The notes: generated by a model not told the origin, from the sequence alone. Shown: positions 54,856-64,000, counted from the stretch's first letter. The stretch is 64,000 nt of DNA from Penium margaritaceum (GCA_023375785.1 SZWC01006719.1:49244-113243), one strand, 5' to 3'. Translations and numbers: made by a program.

Positions 54856-54905
54856 GCTCACGTCAGCAGGTGGTTGCTGACGTCAGCACGACTGATGACG
54901 TCAGC
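54856..54905 (-). promoter_or_regulatory. Three TGACGTCA-type sites upstream of copia-3
   Basis: GCTCACGTCAGC (54856-54867), GCTGACGTCAGC (54876-54887, a perfect palindrome) and GATGACGTCAGC (54894-54905), spaced 18-20 bp. TGACG repeats of this type bind TGA-class bZIP factors in plants. The site cluster is about 70-120 bp upstream of the copia-3 Gag ATG, so it could be LTR promoter sequence. A purine-rich stretch on the minus strand follows at 54927-54955. Confidence 0.5.
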
Positions 54906-55083
54906 AAGTAAAATTGTTGCTGTCTCCCTTTTTTTTCTTTCTTTCTTTTCTTCGCAAATCTGCGTGCGCGTGCAGCCGCTCCACGATGGCCGCACGGACG
55001 TTGTGCGGAAGCTGCACAGCAGCTTCTGCCCAGCTGCTGCTATAGTTGCGCTCTCAGTTGCAGCAGCAGTTGTCTAGCTACGG

Positions 55084-55343
55084 ATGCAGTGGTGGCAGCA
55101 GCGGCTACGTTGTTGCTGCTGCTGCTGCTGTTGCGCACTAGAGCTGCTGCTCGCTGCCACTGCCGCGTGCTGCTACTGCTGCCCCTGCCGCGCTGCTGCT
55201 GCTGCTACTACTGCTACTGCTCTGCTGCTGTTGCCACGGCTGCCGCTGCTGCTACTGCGTTACTGTTGCCGCCGCACCTCCTGTGCTGCTACTGCTGCGC
55301 TGCTGCTGCCGCCGCTGTTGCTGCGGCCGCTGCTGCTACGCTG
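55084..55343. repeat. CTG/GCT-rich triplet tract
   Basis: Imperfect GCTGCT/CTGCTA/CTGCCG triplets. All frames stay open and read poly-Leu, poly-Ala or poly-Cys peptides, so no gene is called. The tract recurs at 55585-55841. Confidence 0.85.
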
Positions 55344-55344
55344 N

Positions 55345-55841
55345 ACAAAGTATGGTGCTCACGTCAGCAGGTGGTTGCTGACGTCAGCACGACTGATGAC
55401 GTCAGCAAGTAAAATTGTTGCTGTCTCCCTTTTTTTTCTTTCTTTCTTTTCTTCGCAAATCTGCGTGCGCGTGCAGCCGCTCCACGATGGCCGCACGGAC
55501 GTTGTGCGGAAGCTGCACAGCAGCTTCTGCCCAGCTGCTGCTATAGTTGCGCTCTCAGTTGCAGCAGCAGTTGTCTAGCTACGGATGCAGTGGTGGCAGC
55601 AGCGGCTACGTTGTTGCTGGTGCTGCTGCTGTTGCGCACTAGAGCTGCTGCTCGCTGCCACTGCCGCGTGCTGCTACTGCTGCCCCTCCCGCGCTGCTGC
55701 TGCTACTACTGCTACTGCTCTGCTGCTGTTGCCACGGCTGCCGCTGCTGCTACTGCGTTACTGTTGCCGCCGCACCTCCTGTGCTGCTACTGCTGCGCTG
55801 CTGCTGCCGCCGCTGTTGCTGCGGCCGCTGCTGCTACGCTG
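55345..55841. repeat. Right copy of the 500-bp duplication
   Basis: Partner of 54844-55343. It runs up to the gypsy-2 5' LTR, so gypsy-2 is inserted at the end of this triplet tract. Confidence 0.9.
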
Positions 55842-55853
55842 GTGCTGCCGGTG

Positions 55854-56563
55854 TGTAGCGGGAGGGCCAGTTCGGCCCTCCCACCTCGCGATAGCAAGTG
55901 GGTGGCCGCAAGCCACCCCTCGCTATCGCGAGGGTTGGCCGGTGGCCAGCCACCCGCTGGCTACCGGCTGGCCGGCGGCCGACCGGCTGGGTGGCCAGCG
56001 GCCGGTCAAGTGGCCGGCCGGCCACCCGCCGGCGAGCCATCGGCAGCCAATCGAGCTGGTGGTTCGATCGGCGGCCAGGAGGCCGTGAGGCCTCGAGGGC
56101 CGAGGCCTGTGGCCTCGTGCCCTCGTCCTTGCTCGCCCTCCTCGCTTGGGAGAACAAGCGAGTTCGAGGGATAGAGCGAGGAGTGAGGAGAAAATAGCGC
56201 ACGAGAAAAGTCGGCGCGAAATCGCCGATCGTGCCTCGCACGTGACGATTTCGCGCCGACGCGTCAAAACAGAAACTCGAGTTCGTTTAGGACGAACTTA
56301 GAGTTTCTAAACCCGAAAACTTGTGTAAACTCACGAGTTCGAGGTAAAATCCCCTCGTTTTGGACCCAGAATGAGGGGGTTAGGTAAAAATGGAAATGGG
56401 CCTCCGGAGACTCGAAATATTCGAGTCTCCCTACTCTGGGTCGTTGATGACGATTGCCCCTCAGTCTTGCGAAGGGGGTAAATCCTTGACGCGGACTGAG
56501 AACGCCATTCTGCGAACTCTGACGACGACTTCAGAGCAGGAGATGGAGATCCAGCCCGTTACA
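55854..56563 (+). repeat. Gypsy-2 5' LTR (710 bp)
   Basis: Begins TGTAGCGGGAGGGCC and ends CAGCCCGTTACA. The head is an inverted repeat GGGAGGGCC / GGCCCTCCC with a 5-nt spacer, followed by a longer hairpin made of GCGATAGC and GCTATCGC arms. The second half is close to the gypsy-1 LTRs; the first half has diverged in sequence but keeps the same stem-loop layout. Confidence 0.92.
56210..56260 (+). promoter_or_regulatory. Perfect E2F-like dyad in gypsy-2 LTR
   Basis: Arm GTCGGCGCGAAATCG at 56210-56224 and its exact complement CGATTTCGCGCCGAC at 56246-56260, 21 bp apart. TTTCGCGCC is the canonical E2F/DP core, present once in each orientation. Binding by E2F is inference. Confidence 0.6.
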
Positions 56564-56564
56564 G

Positions 56565-56577
56565 TGGTTCTCAGAGC
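56565..56577 (+). other. Gypsy-2 primer-binding site
   Basis: TGGTTCTCAGAGC, one base after the LTR end. It resembles the complement of the initiator tRNA-Met 3' end (TGGTATCAGAGC) with one extra base and a change. This differs from the internal tRNA site used by copia-2. In gypsy-1 this segment is deleted. Confidence 0.65.
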
Positions 56578-57451
56578 GAGACGACCCTCGCGACCAAGGG
56601 TACGACCCTCGCGACCAAGGGTTCGACGGAAACGGTGGCTACGACATAGATAAAACGCCGCCGGCAGCTGCAAGCAGCAGTAGAAACGCCAGAAGGGACT
56701 ACGGCGTATACACTTCACGGATTGAAGCGCGGTAAAGTGCATTAGAGAGCTTGAAAAAAAGCTCTACTTCGTGGAGACTCTTACTTCTAGCCTCTCTTCA
56801 CTTCCAGGGGGCTAGGAAGATTTTTGTGGGGCGGGTTGGGGAGTTCCCACCCTCTAAAACCACAAAATCCTCCTCATTTTGAAGGCTCCTTCAAAACCCC
56901 TTCATCCAAAAATTGGGACAGCGCCCCTCCCCAAGCTTAAGGACTCTCACGGCCTGAGAGAACCCTAAAAAGAAGGTGGGAGACACCTTGGGGATTTTTG
57001 GCGGCTCCCCCAACGCCGCCGGCTCAAGGAGGACGCCGCCAAGGGGCGCGAGACGTGACAAGAAGACGCAAGAAGAGACCAAGGAAGACCAGAAGAGAAG
57101 AAGGCAAGAAGACAAGAAGAAAAGTAGTCTTTTTGTTCTTGACTTTGTACTTGTTTGCCTTCTTGTTCTTTGGCTTAGTTTTGTGAGCGGTACTCACCCT
57201 CCTTGTCACTCCCTTGTATTATGATTTTCTGTTTTCCTAGATCCTAGTTGCTACCAAGTGCCGTGAGTCACGGCTTAGGAGGACTAGTTTCTAAACCCAC
57301 GACCTTGTGCCGACGTGGCGGCCTAGGAAAATAGAATTTTAAATTGAAATTGTCTCACCGATCGTGAGAGCAACGTTTTAGGAGGCCATTCCTCCTTGTT
57401 GTGGGGTGATCCTCACAACAACCTTCACGTGCTAGTTGCACGAGCGACGGG
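56578..57451 (+). other. Gypsy-2 5' leader
   Basis: Untranslated leader of about 870 bp. It has two direct copies of GCGACCAAGGGT (about 56591-56622) and a purine-rich tract near 57055-57125. Short frames here are not supported as genes. Confidence 0.7.
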
Positions 57452-59548
57452 ATGGCAAGTGCCGGACCGTCTAAGACCAACAAGGGCAAGGTGGTGACGG
57501 CGTCACCACGACCTCTCGGCGGACTCCAAGTTTTGGGAGCCGCCGCCGCGAGCACGGTTGCCAACCCAAAGGCAACCGGACCGCCAAGGGCAACCCTACC
57601 GCCTAAGGCAACCGACGCCAACCTCGGCGACACCGAGAAGCGTGCGGAGGCCGCAAAGGTGCTCGAGGAGCACGTCGACGCGCACATGGGCGACCTCCAT
57701 GCGACCGACGACGCGATGGAGGAGGATCTTCCGGAGGAGGAACCCGACGACGAGCACGACGTCGACGATGGCGAAGGCGACGAGGATCGCGACCATCGCC
57801 GTCGTCGTGCGACAAACTTGAGCCGATTGCTCGAGAAGGGCAAGACGCTCGCCGCATCGCCTGAAGCTGCCGACGGCAGCGAGACTGCCGAAAGCAGCAA
57901 GGGCGTTGAAGGCAGCCACACGGGAAGTTCCCGCGAGAACGAGCCGGACGACGTTGCCGCGAAGGCAATTCGCGATGACCGTCGTAGGCTCGCGGAGTTT
58001 GCTGCCGAGGCCGCAGGCCGACTCAAGATCACCACCGGTGGTGGAGATACGGTGCCACTCGGAGGAATGGGGGCGGACCCTCCTTCCTACGATGCGGCCG
58101 CAATGGGGCAAGGTAGCGCCCACTCGAGCGTCGTCGCCGACGACAATCTCCTCCGAAAGGTGGGGCTCCTTGGAGGCGTGTACGCGAACCGTACTCTCTT
58201 GCAGTGGGTAAGGGTGCACGGGCAACGCGAGGCCCTGGAGGCTATCGCCGATGCTCTGACGACATCAGAGCTCAAGTTCGCGTTCGCCAACCTGCTAGCC
58301 CACGTCGGGCAGAGCATCACGGACCTTGACCGTGATCGCCAGCTGCAGCGCCTCGCCGCCCATGAGGCAAGCCGCCGATGCAACGACCTCGACAAGGCGT
58401 TGCAGAGCGTGACCCATGTGCGGATGCAGCAGCAAGTGCAGCGTGTCGCAGCTGCGGAGGCCACTGCCGGTGGCAGCGAGGACTTGCCTACCTCAACGAC
58501 TTCGGGGTCGGTCATGAACACGTCCTTCCTCCACAGTGTGGAGATCTTCGGGAAGGGCGTGAAGCTGACCGACTGGCTAAACCGCATGGAGCACGTCCTA
58601 CGTGTCCACAAGGCACCACTCAGTCAGTGGGGCGACCTTGCCACGACGCGGCTTGAAGACAAACTCTTCAAGTACATTGTCAAGGAGTGGACTGCACAAC
58701 AGCCGCACCTCGAGTGGCAGCCCATGCCGTGGGAGACTTTCTGCACGATCATGCGCAAGAAGTGCACCCAACATGAGGAGGCGCAGCGCGCCTTCCACAA
58801 GATGAAGGACTTCAAGCAGCTGGGCAGCTCGCTCAAATCCTACTTGAGCGAGTTCACCGCACTCGTGGAGGAAGCCGAAAGCTTCATCGAGGGCGATGGA
58901 ACTCAGACGTTCAAGTACCCGGAGTGCATGTTGCTGGAGTACTTGCGTGATGGTCTCGCCAGCGAGAAGCTGAAGGACAAGACCACCACGACAGCCACTG
59001 GCCAAGTTTGGACAAGCTGGAGGGCGTTGCGCGACTACATGAGCGAAGTGTATTCGGCGAACCCGAAACACTACTCTAATGCACGGCCGAACGCGCATGC
59101 ACATCAGGGGCGCGACCTGCGCGTGGACGCTGCAGGGGCTGGTGGGTCAGCCGGACAGCGAGGCGGGGCCAAGGGCAAGCAGCCGACAAACCCTCCAGCC
59201 AAGAAGGCTGGTGGACAAAAGGGTCCCAACAACAAGCGCAGCCGCGAGAATGACGAGCTGCAGGCGGCGCGTGAGCGTCGCAACGCAGCCTTCCGCGAAG
59301 GGCTCTGCCACAACTGCATGCAGCCGGGCCACTTTAGGGCTCAGTGCCCTGAGGCTGCTGGTGGACAAGAGGCCGCAGCGCTAGCTGTAACAGCAGCACC
59401 TCGTGGGGATGGTGCAGGAGGAGGCCGCGGACAAGGTCGTGGACAGGGTCGCGGTGGCGGCAATGGGCCCGGCCGTGGTAACGGACAGGGCCGTGGGGCG
59501 GATTTTCCCCACCCCTTAGTGACGTCAGTGGGGACCACTCAGGGGTAA
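57452..59548 (+). CDS. Gypsy-2 Gag polyprotein (698 aa)
   Basis: Gag builds the virus-like particle and binds element RNA. The ATG at 57452 opens the frame at the end of the leader. Residues 1-95 are low complexity, residues about 90-120 very acidic (EEDLPEEEPDDEHDVDDGEG), and the region from about 355 (MNTSFLHSVEIFGKGVKLTD) to about 540 is the retrotransposon-gag capsid-like domain, with LGSSLKSYLSEFTALVEEAE. A CCHC zinc knuckle, CHNCMQPGHFRAQC, is at about residue 619. The tail is Arg/Gly-rich (GRGQGRGQGRGGGNG), an RNA-binding type. The frame ends at TAA 59546-59548. Pol opens in the -1 frame and overlaps the gag end, so expression by -1 frameshifting is possible. This is the only full-length intact element gene in the window. 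Confidence 0.9.
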   Translation: MASAGPSKTNKGKVVTASPRPLGGLQVLGAAAASTVANPKATGPPRATLPPKATDANLGDTEKRAEAAKVLEEHVDAHMGDLHATDDAMEEDLPEEEPDDEHDVDDGEGDEDRDHRRRRATNLSRLLEKGKTLAASPEAADGSETAESSKGVEGSHTGSSRENEPDDVAAKAIRDDRRRLAEFAAEAAGRLKITTGGGDTVPLGGMGADPPSYDAAAMGQGSAHSSVVADDNLLRKVGLLGGVYANRTLLQWVRVHGQREALEAIADALTTSELKFAFANLLAHVGQSITDLDRDRQLQRLAAHEASRRCNDLDKALQSVTHVRMQQQVQRVAAAEATAGGSEDLPTSTTSGSVMNTSFLHSVEIFGKGVKLTDWLNRMEHVLRVHKAPLSQWGDLATTRLEDKLFKYIVKEWTAQQPHLEWQPMPWETFCTIMRKKCTQHEEAQRAFHKMKDFKQLGSSLKSYLSEFTALVEEAESFIEGDGTQTFKYPECMLLEYLRDGLASEKLKDKTTTTATGQVWTSWRALRDYMSEVYSANPKHYSNARPNAHAHQGRDLRVDAAGAGGSAGQRGGAKGKQPTNPPAKKAGGQKGPNNKRSRENDELQAARERRNAAFREGLCHNCMQPGHFRAQCPEAAGGQEAAALAVTAAPRGDGAGGGRGQGRGQGRGGGNGPGRGNGQGRGADFPHPLVTSVGTTQG

Positions 59549-61081
59549 AAGTGGATCACGAGTGTGAGTTCATGTTTTCAGACGAGGATGTTAAACAATT
59601 TGAGTTTTTGACGAGTTCAATTTTCTCTGTTGTTTTCTCCCCTCTCATTGAACCTTATTCTGCACTTGCTGATCAACATTGCCCACTAAATCTTACATCA
59701 CCAGACGAGATGCATGACTGAACCTGCTTAGTGGTGGCGACACCAACCACTGTGCAAGAGTTGTGTAACACGGTGATTGAAACAAACGCCCTCAAAGCGA
59801 TGAGTTCAATCACATTCGCAGTACCTTTAGTCGACGATTTCGACCCAGTGAAATTTAAAGACTGGAAGGTGCTGGCCGAATTCACACGTGCCCACAAGAT
59901 GTGGACTCGAGTGGGTGAATCATGGGAGTTGCGACGCCCGTCGTACAAATTCCGTGTTTATCACAAACTCGCCTTACCGTTGTCGAGTCTGTTCACTCGG
60001 AAGAGTGGAGGCAACATGACGATGCAGTTCAAAGGACACCTAGCTGGTGCTCCCGTGAACGTACTGGCTGACACTGGAGGGGACGCCTCTTTTGTTAGCC
60101 TTGGCTTTACCCCACAGGTTGGCCTGAAGTACAAGCCATCGAATGGCGCAGTTGTTGTCGATGACAACCGTACGGTACCCGTGATCGGCACTTGTAAAGC
60201 GAAAATTTGTATTCAAGGGTACACACACAGTGTCACGTTAAAGGTACTCAACCTTCTTGACCCGTTCGACGTGGTGCTAGGCGATCCCTGGCTTCGTGAC
60301 AACAAGGCTCTAATGTGCTTTGAATCAAAGCGTTTGATCCACTGGAAAGGACAACGCCGCTTTACGTTGATTCCGAGTACGGAATTATCACCGACCCGAC
60401 TCAAAGTCCATGCCAGCTTGTCTGCAATGCAGGTCAAGAGACGTATTCGACAAGGTTGTCGATACTTCTTGGCTCAGCTGCAGAAAGTGGAGGACGACGT
60501 GACGGAAGACACGCCACAAGAGATCAGATCTCTATTGGCGGAGTTCTCGGATGTATTCCAAGACCCACCGGCTGGGCTTCCACCAGAAAGACACATGGGC
60601 CACACGATTCCGCTGCAACCGGAGGCGACTCCTCCGTTCAGACCCATGTATCGCATTAGTCCAGTAGAAAGGCGAGAGGTCGAACGCCAAATCAAAGAGT
60701 ACCTTGCAAAAGAATGGATCGAGCTAAGTAGCTTGCCGTACGGTGCGCCGATCCTTTTTGTGAACAAAAAGGACGGTGGTTTACGCATGTGCGTGGATTA
60801 CCGGGCGTTGAACAAGATGAGAGTTAAAAATCGATTCCCCTTACCGCGGATTGAGGACCTCTTTGACCAACTCCAAGGCGCAAAAGTGTTTTCGTCCTTG
60901 GATTTGTCTCAAGGGTACCATCAAATCCGCATCACGGAAGATGATGTGCCCAAAACCGCGTTTCGAACGCACATGGGACACTATCAGTTCCGAGTGTTAT
61001 GCTTCGGGCTTACAAATGCCCCGGTAACTTTCCAAGGAGAAACGAACCGAACGTTCGCCAAGCAACTCGGACAGTTTGTCT
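59500..61081 (+). pseudogene. Gypsy-2 protease and RT fingers/palm
   Basis: The -1 frame relative to gag opens upstream of the gag stop and reads VDHECEFMFSDEDVKQFEF, then meets TGA at 59719-59721 where gypsy-1 has CGA (Arg). After that the frame is open from 59731: retropepsin with [14 protein letters not shown] (catalytic DTG intact), then the RT start ([79 protein letters not shown]). It stops at the N at 61082 just after QLGQFV, exactly where the catalytic YLDD segment should follow; about 80 bp are missing relative to gypsy-1. Confidence 0.88.
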
Positions 61082-61082
61082 N

Positions 61083-61462
61083 CAATCCTTCGGGAACAGA
61101 AGTTCTATGCGAAAGTGAGCAAGTGCAAGTTTGCACAAGATGAGCTCGAGTACCTTGGACACATCGTCGGCAAGGACGGCATCCGCGTCGACCCATGAAA
61201 AGTCCAAGCCGTTGTGGACTGGCCACGCCCCGAAAATGTTGGGCAGATTCGGTCTTTCCTCGGCCTTGCAAACTACTTTCGACGGTTTATGCAAGGGTAT
61301 ATGACCCTGGTAGCACCGCTAACAAGGCTCACGCGAAAAGACATGCGTTGGGAATGAACATCTGATTGCGAGAACGCTTTTCTCAAAGTCAAAGAGCTTC
61401 TCTCCACGGCGCCCGTCCTAGCTCTTCCGGATCCATCGCAACCGTGGGAGGTTCGATGTGAT
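61083..61462 (+). pseudogene. Gypsy-2 RT thumb/connection, with two stops
   Basis: Resumes after the N in a different frame with LREQKFYAKVSKCKFAQDEL and FLGLANYFRRFMQGYM. Two TGA codons interrupt: 61196-61198 (CGA in gypsy-1, a CpG transition) and 61355-61357 (TGG in gypsy-1). It joins in the same frame to RNase H. Confidence 0.85.
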
Positions 61463-62341
61463 GTGTCGGTAGTAGGACTTGGAGCCGTCCTCATGCAGAA
61501 CGGTCACCCATTTGCGCATGAGAGCCGGAAGCTCATAGCCGCGGAAACGCGGTACACGACTGGGGATCAAGAGCTCCTTGTGGTAGTACACGCTTTCAAG
61601 ATGTGGCGTTGCTACCTTGAGGGTGCTGAAGGGGGTGTGATGGTCGTGACCCACCATAATCCATTGGTGTTTTTCCAAACGCAACCGAACCTGTCAAGAC
61701 GACAGGCGCGTTGGAGCGAATACTTGAGTCGATTCTCGTTCACATGGGAATATCGGCCAAGACGCATCAATGTGGCCAATCCACTAAGCCGACAGCCTGT
61801 GGAAATAAAAGCAACCACCGAGATCAGTGGGTGTTTTATGGCCATCGCAACAGCAATCGTACAACCACCGGATACCCCTGCACCTGTGCGTCAACCACCA
61901 CGAGAGATTATCCATTGCAACGGTTTTGTAAACAGGATCCGGATGGGATACTGTGTGGATTCTTGGTTTCAAGACTCTCGAAATCTGGACAAGTACGGCT
62001 TGGTGGAGGCCGCAGGAATCTTCTGGCACGGAGAGCAAGTTGTTGTGCCAAACGCGGGAGACCTTCGAGCAAAGGTTATCTCTCAGTTCCACGACCCGCC
62101 GATCGCAGGTCACGTGGGACCCCGAAAGACCGGACAGGCACTCTCGGACCACTATTGGTGGCTAGGGTGGAGTGTCGATGTCCGTAAGTATTGCATGACG
62201 TGCGACCCATGTCTTCGGAATAAGGCTAGTAACAAGAAGCCTGCTGGACTCCTCCAGCAGCTTCCCATTCCTGGNACTCCATGGGAGTGCGTCAGCATGG
62301 ACTTCATTAACTGGTCTTCCGGACACGGCCCGTGGCCATGA
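61463..62341 (+). pseudogene. Gypsy-2 RNase H and integrase zinc region
   Basis: A 292-codon frame. It has the RNase H segment VGLGAVLMQNGHPFAHESRK, TGDQELLVVVHAFKMWRCYL, then LSRQPVEIKA and the integrase N-terminal zinc-binding region ending YCMTCDPCLRNKASNKKP. The ambiguous base at 62275 falls in LPIP-x-TPWECVSMDFI. After MDFI, an extra A and a missing 5 bp relative to gypsy-1 shift the frame, so the first catalytic Asp is in this frame and the rest of the core is in the next. Confidence 0.87.
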
Positions 62342-63369
62342 TGCTAGTGGTTGTGGATCTTTTGACGAAGATGACACACTTCATTCCTACAACCACTGAC
62401 GTAAACGCAGAGGAGACCGCTCGTCTCTTCTTTGAGGATGTCGTAAAGTACCACGGCTTGCCGTTGCGTATTATCTCCGATCGAGATCGAAAAATTGCTA
62501 GTAAGTTCTGGCAAAAGATGCACGAGTACTTCGGCAGCGAGTCGCAAATGTCGACAACGTTTCACCCTCAAACGGATGGACAAACAGAGCGCATGAATCG
62601 CACTCTGGAGCATATGCTCCGCATGTACGTGGACCCTGCCATGCATGATTGGGACGAATTCCTAGCACTTGCAGAGTTTGCGGTGAACAACTCGGTGAAC
62701 GAGTCCACACAGTTCACACCGTTCGTGTTGAACAGTGGTCGGCATCCAGTGGTACCCTCTTCATTGGTGAAGAGTGGGAGTACAGGAGGGCAGGTCCCTT
62801 CTGCTCAAGCCTTTGCCGAGCACATCGACTCCTTGTTACAGGAGGCGAAGGGTCACCTTCAAGCAGCTCGGCAGCGACAAAAGGCATATGCGAACAAAGG
62901 TCGCCGGGAGGTGTCGTTTGACATCGGTGACAAAGTGCTGCATAGCACTAAAAACCTTCGGTTGAAGTCGCCAGGGGCAAGAAAACTTCTACCGAAGTGG
63001 ATTGGGCCGTTTCCCATTGTGGCACGCATCGGGCCAGTGGCATGCCGATTGCTCCTTCCGCCGAGTATGAAGATACATGACGTGTTTCATGTGAGCTTGC
63101 TGGCTCCATACACGGCAGAAGGAACCGTTCAGCCACCGCCAGTAGTCCTGGCTGCCGACGGCCAATACGAGGTCCTTCGTCTACTCCAGCACCGGGAGCG
63201 TACTCTTCGGTCGCTCGTTGTCAGGGAGTACCTCGTCCATTGGGCCTGTTGTGGACCTAAACATAATTCATGGGAGCCCGAATCTCGGTTGCCCACAGGG
63301 GTGGTCAACGAGTACTGGAGCGAGCTTGCAGCTCGCACAGATCGATGCAAAACAGGAGGTACCACCTGA
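62332..63369 (+). pseudogene. Gypsy-2 integrase core and chromodomain
   Basis: 345 open codons beginning inside the integrase core: VVVDLLTKMTHFIPTTTDVN, RIISDRDRKIASKFWQKMHE (second Asp), FHPQTDGQTERMNRTLEHML (Glu), NNSVNESTQFTPFVLNSGRH, the GPF module LPKWIGPFPIVARIGPVACR, and a C-terminal chromodomain REYLVHWACCG then NSWEPESRLP. The first Asp is in the preceding frame. Chromoviral chromodomains steer integration to heterochromatin, which would fit this repeat-rich neighbourhood. Confidence 0.88.
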
Positions 63370-63641
63370 ACGCGGAAAAGTGAACAACATTCCCACAGGG
63401 CAGCATTCATGGACAGCGACCATAGGAGGTTGGGGACGCCCAACATGGTTGTCGCGCGGACGCTCCAGCCTAAAGGGGGGAGGCCGCTAGCCGTGCTGAC
63501 CTACAAGCTGCAGCTTAGGTCTACGTACCATGCACGTTCATGTTTAGCTGGTGATTGAAATTATTAATTTTCTTTCGCAATGTTGACAACTCACTACCTG
63601 GCATTCTCACTTGTTGGTCATGAACCGGGACGGTTCATAAT
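63370..63641 (+). other. Gypsy-2 3' non-coding region
   Basis: Between the integrase stop and the polypurine tract. It matches 22417-22692 of gypsy-1 on the other strand. No gene seen. Confidence 0.7.
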
Positions 63642-63654
63642 AAGTGGGGAGGAA
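63642..63654 (+). other. Gypsy-2 polypurine tract
   Basis: AAGTGGGGAGGAA directly before the 3' LTR start TGTAG; identical to the gypsy-1 tract. Confidence 0.85.
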
Positions 63655-64000
63655 TGTAGCGGGAGGGCCAGTACGGCCCTCCCACCTTGCGATAGCGAGG
63701 GGGTGGCTGCAAGCCACCCCTCGCTATCGCGAGGATTGGCCGATGGCCAGCCACCCGCTGGCTACCGGCTGGCCGGCGGCCGACCGGCTGGGTGGCCAGC
63801 GGCCGGTCAAGTGACCGGCGGCCGGTCAAGTGGCCGGCCGGCCACCCGCCGGCGAGCCATCGGCCGCCGATCGAGCTGGTGGCTCGATCGGCGGCCAAGA
63901 GGCCGTGAGGCCTCGAGGGCCGAGGCCTGTGGCCTCGTGCCCTCGTCCTCGCTCGCCCTCCTCACTTGGGAGAACAAGCGAGTTCGAGGGATAGAGCGAG
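63655..64000 (+). repeat. Gypsy-2 3' LTR, truncated by the window edge
   Basis: First 346 bp of the LTR, collinear with 55854 onwards. It has the head dyad GGGAGGGCC / GGCCCTCCC (spacer AGTAC) and a long hairpin: 63686-63708 pairs with 63711-63733 with one bulge. A block of about 20 bp (GACCGGCGGCCGGTCAAGTG) is duplicated here relative to the 5' LTR. Confidence 0.9.

Larger units (their letters stand above)
54844..55343. repeat. Left copy of a 500-bp duplication ending at an N
   Basis: ACAAAGTATGGTGCTCACGT through GCTGCTACGCTG is repeated at 55345-55841 after the N at 55344, with two substitutions and one 3-bp difference by eye. The left copy ends at the base before the N and the right begins just after it. 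The first 240 bp hold the TGACGTCA cluster; the rest is CTG/GCT-rich. Confidence 0.9.
55854..64000 (+). mobile_element. Gypsy-2: Ty3/gypsy chromovirus, cut by the window end
   Basis: Same family as gypsy-1, on the plus strand: 5' LTR 55854-56563, primer site, leader, intact gag (57452-59548), pol (from about 59500 in the -1 frame), polypurine tract 63642-63654 and the first 346 bp of the 3' LTR (from 63655). The 5-bp sequence before the element is CGGTG; the other flank is outside the window. Gag is open, but pol has stops at 59719, 61196 and 61355, a deletion at the N at 61082 and frameshifts near 62310-62345. Confidence 0.93.

Noticed and set aside
55084-55841. Poly-Leu/Ala/Cys frames as coding trinucleotide repeats
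   Set aside because: The triplet tract is open in all frames and is duplicated by a probable assembly join.
17128-64000. A defence, secondary-metabolite or other multi-gene system
   Set aside because: Every recognisable protein belongs to LTR retrotransposons. I found no host enzyme cluster; the unexplained signals are structural DNA repeats.

Overview
This window looks like repeat-dense nuclear DNA from a green-lineage eukaryote, probably a plant or streptophyte alga. The reasons are three Ty3/gypsy elements whose integrases end in (or show traces of) a chromodomain, three Ty1/copia elements, plastid/cyanobacterial-type 16S rRNA fragments, and stop-codon decay that fits CHG/CpG cytosine methylation. 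I cannot name the species. I recognise no intact host gene.

Layout. 1-7293 is a degenerate 8-bp satellite reading GTGTGAGA. 7294-7386 is a unique linker with a perfect hairpin. 7387-17127 is the same satellite in the opposite orientation (CACACTCT). Inside the arrays are three homogenised sub-arrays: a 16-bp unit (1845-3128), an 8-bp unit (10159-11121) and a 24-bp unit (12229-15940). 17128-20400 is non-coding and unusually rich in short perfect dyads, many with a 5-nt spacer ending in CG. It is followed by a degenerate 20-bp tandem repeat whose core is a dyad of the same design (20429-21352).

21705-29671 is a gypsy chromovirus on the minus strand (gypsy-1), with both LTRs, a 5-bp target duplication and a broken gag-pol. 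30130-31080 is a G-tract/GGCGCC minisatellite. 31496-32458 holds two 16S rRNA fragments on the minus strand. 33233-37690 is a decayed copia element on the plus strand (copia-1). 38340-40383 is a remnant of another gypsy element (gypsy-3). 40384-41006 and 45241-45941 are the LTRs of a minus-strand copia element (copia-2), whose primer site matches the anticodon region of initiator tRNA-Met. 46295-47395 is bounded by 143-bp inverted repeats around G-rich tandem repeats with a run of 42 G. 49192-54785 is a better preserved minus-strand copia element (copia-3). 55854-64000 is a second copy of the gypsy-1 family on the plus strand (gypsy-2), cut by the window end inside its 3' LTR.

How it fits together. 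Each element carries the usual gag, protease, RT, RNase H and integrase modules, in copia order (IN before RT) or gypsy order (IN last). All are interrupted by stops or frameshifts, so any movement would need proteins from elsewhere. Six single N bases are present. At two of them an almost identical segment lies on both sides, and at two others sequence is missing relative to a sister copy, so these are probably assembly joins. The most unexplained material is the dyad field at 17.2-21.4 kb and the inverted satellite pair with its hairpin linker.
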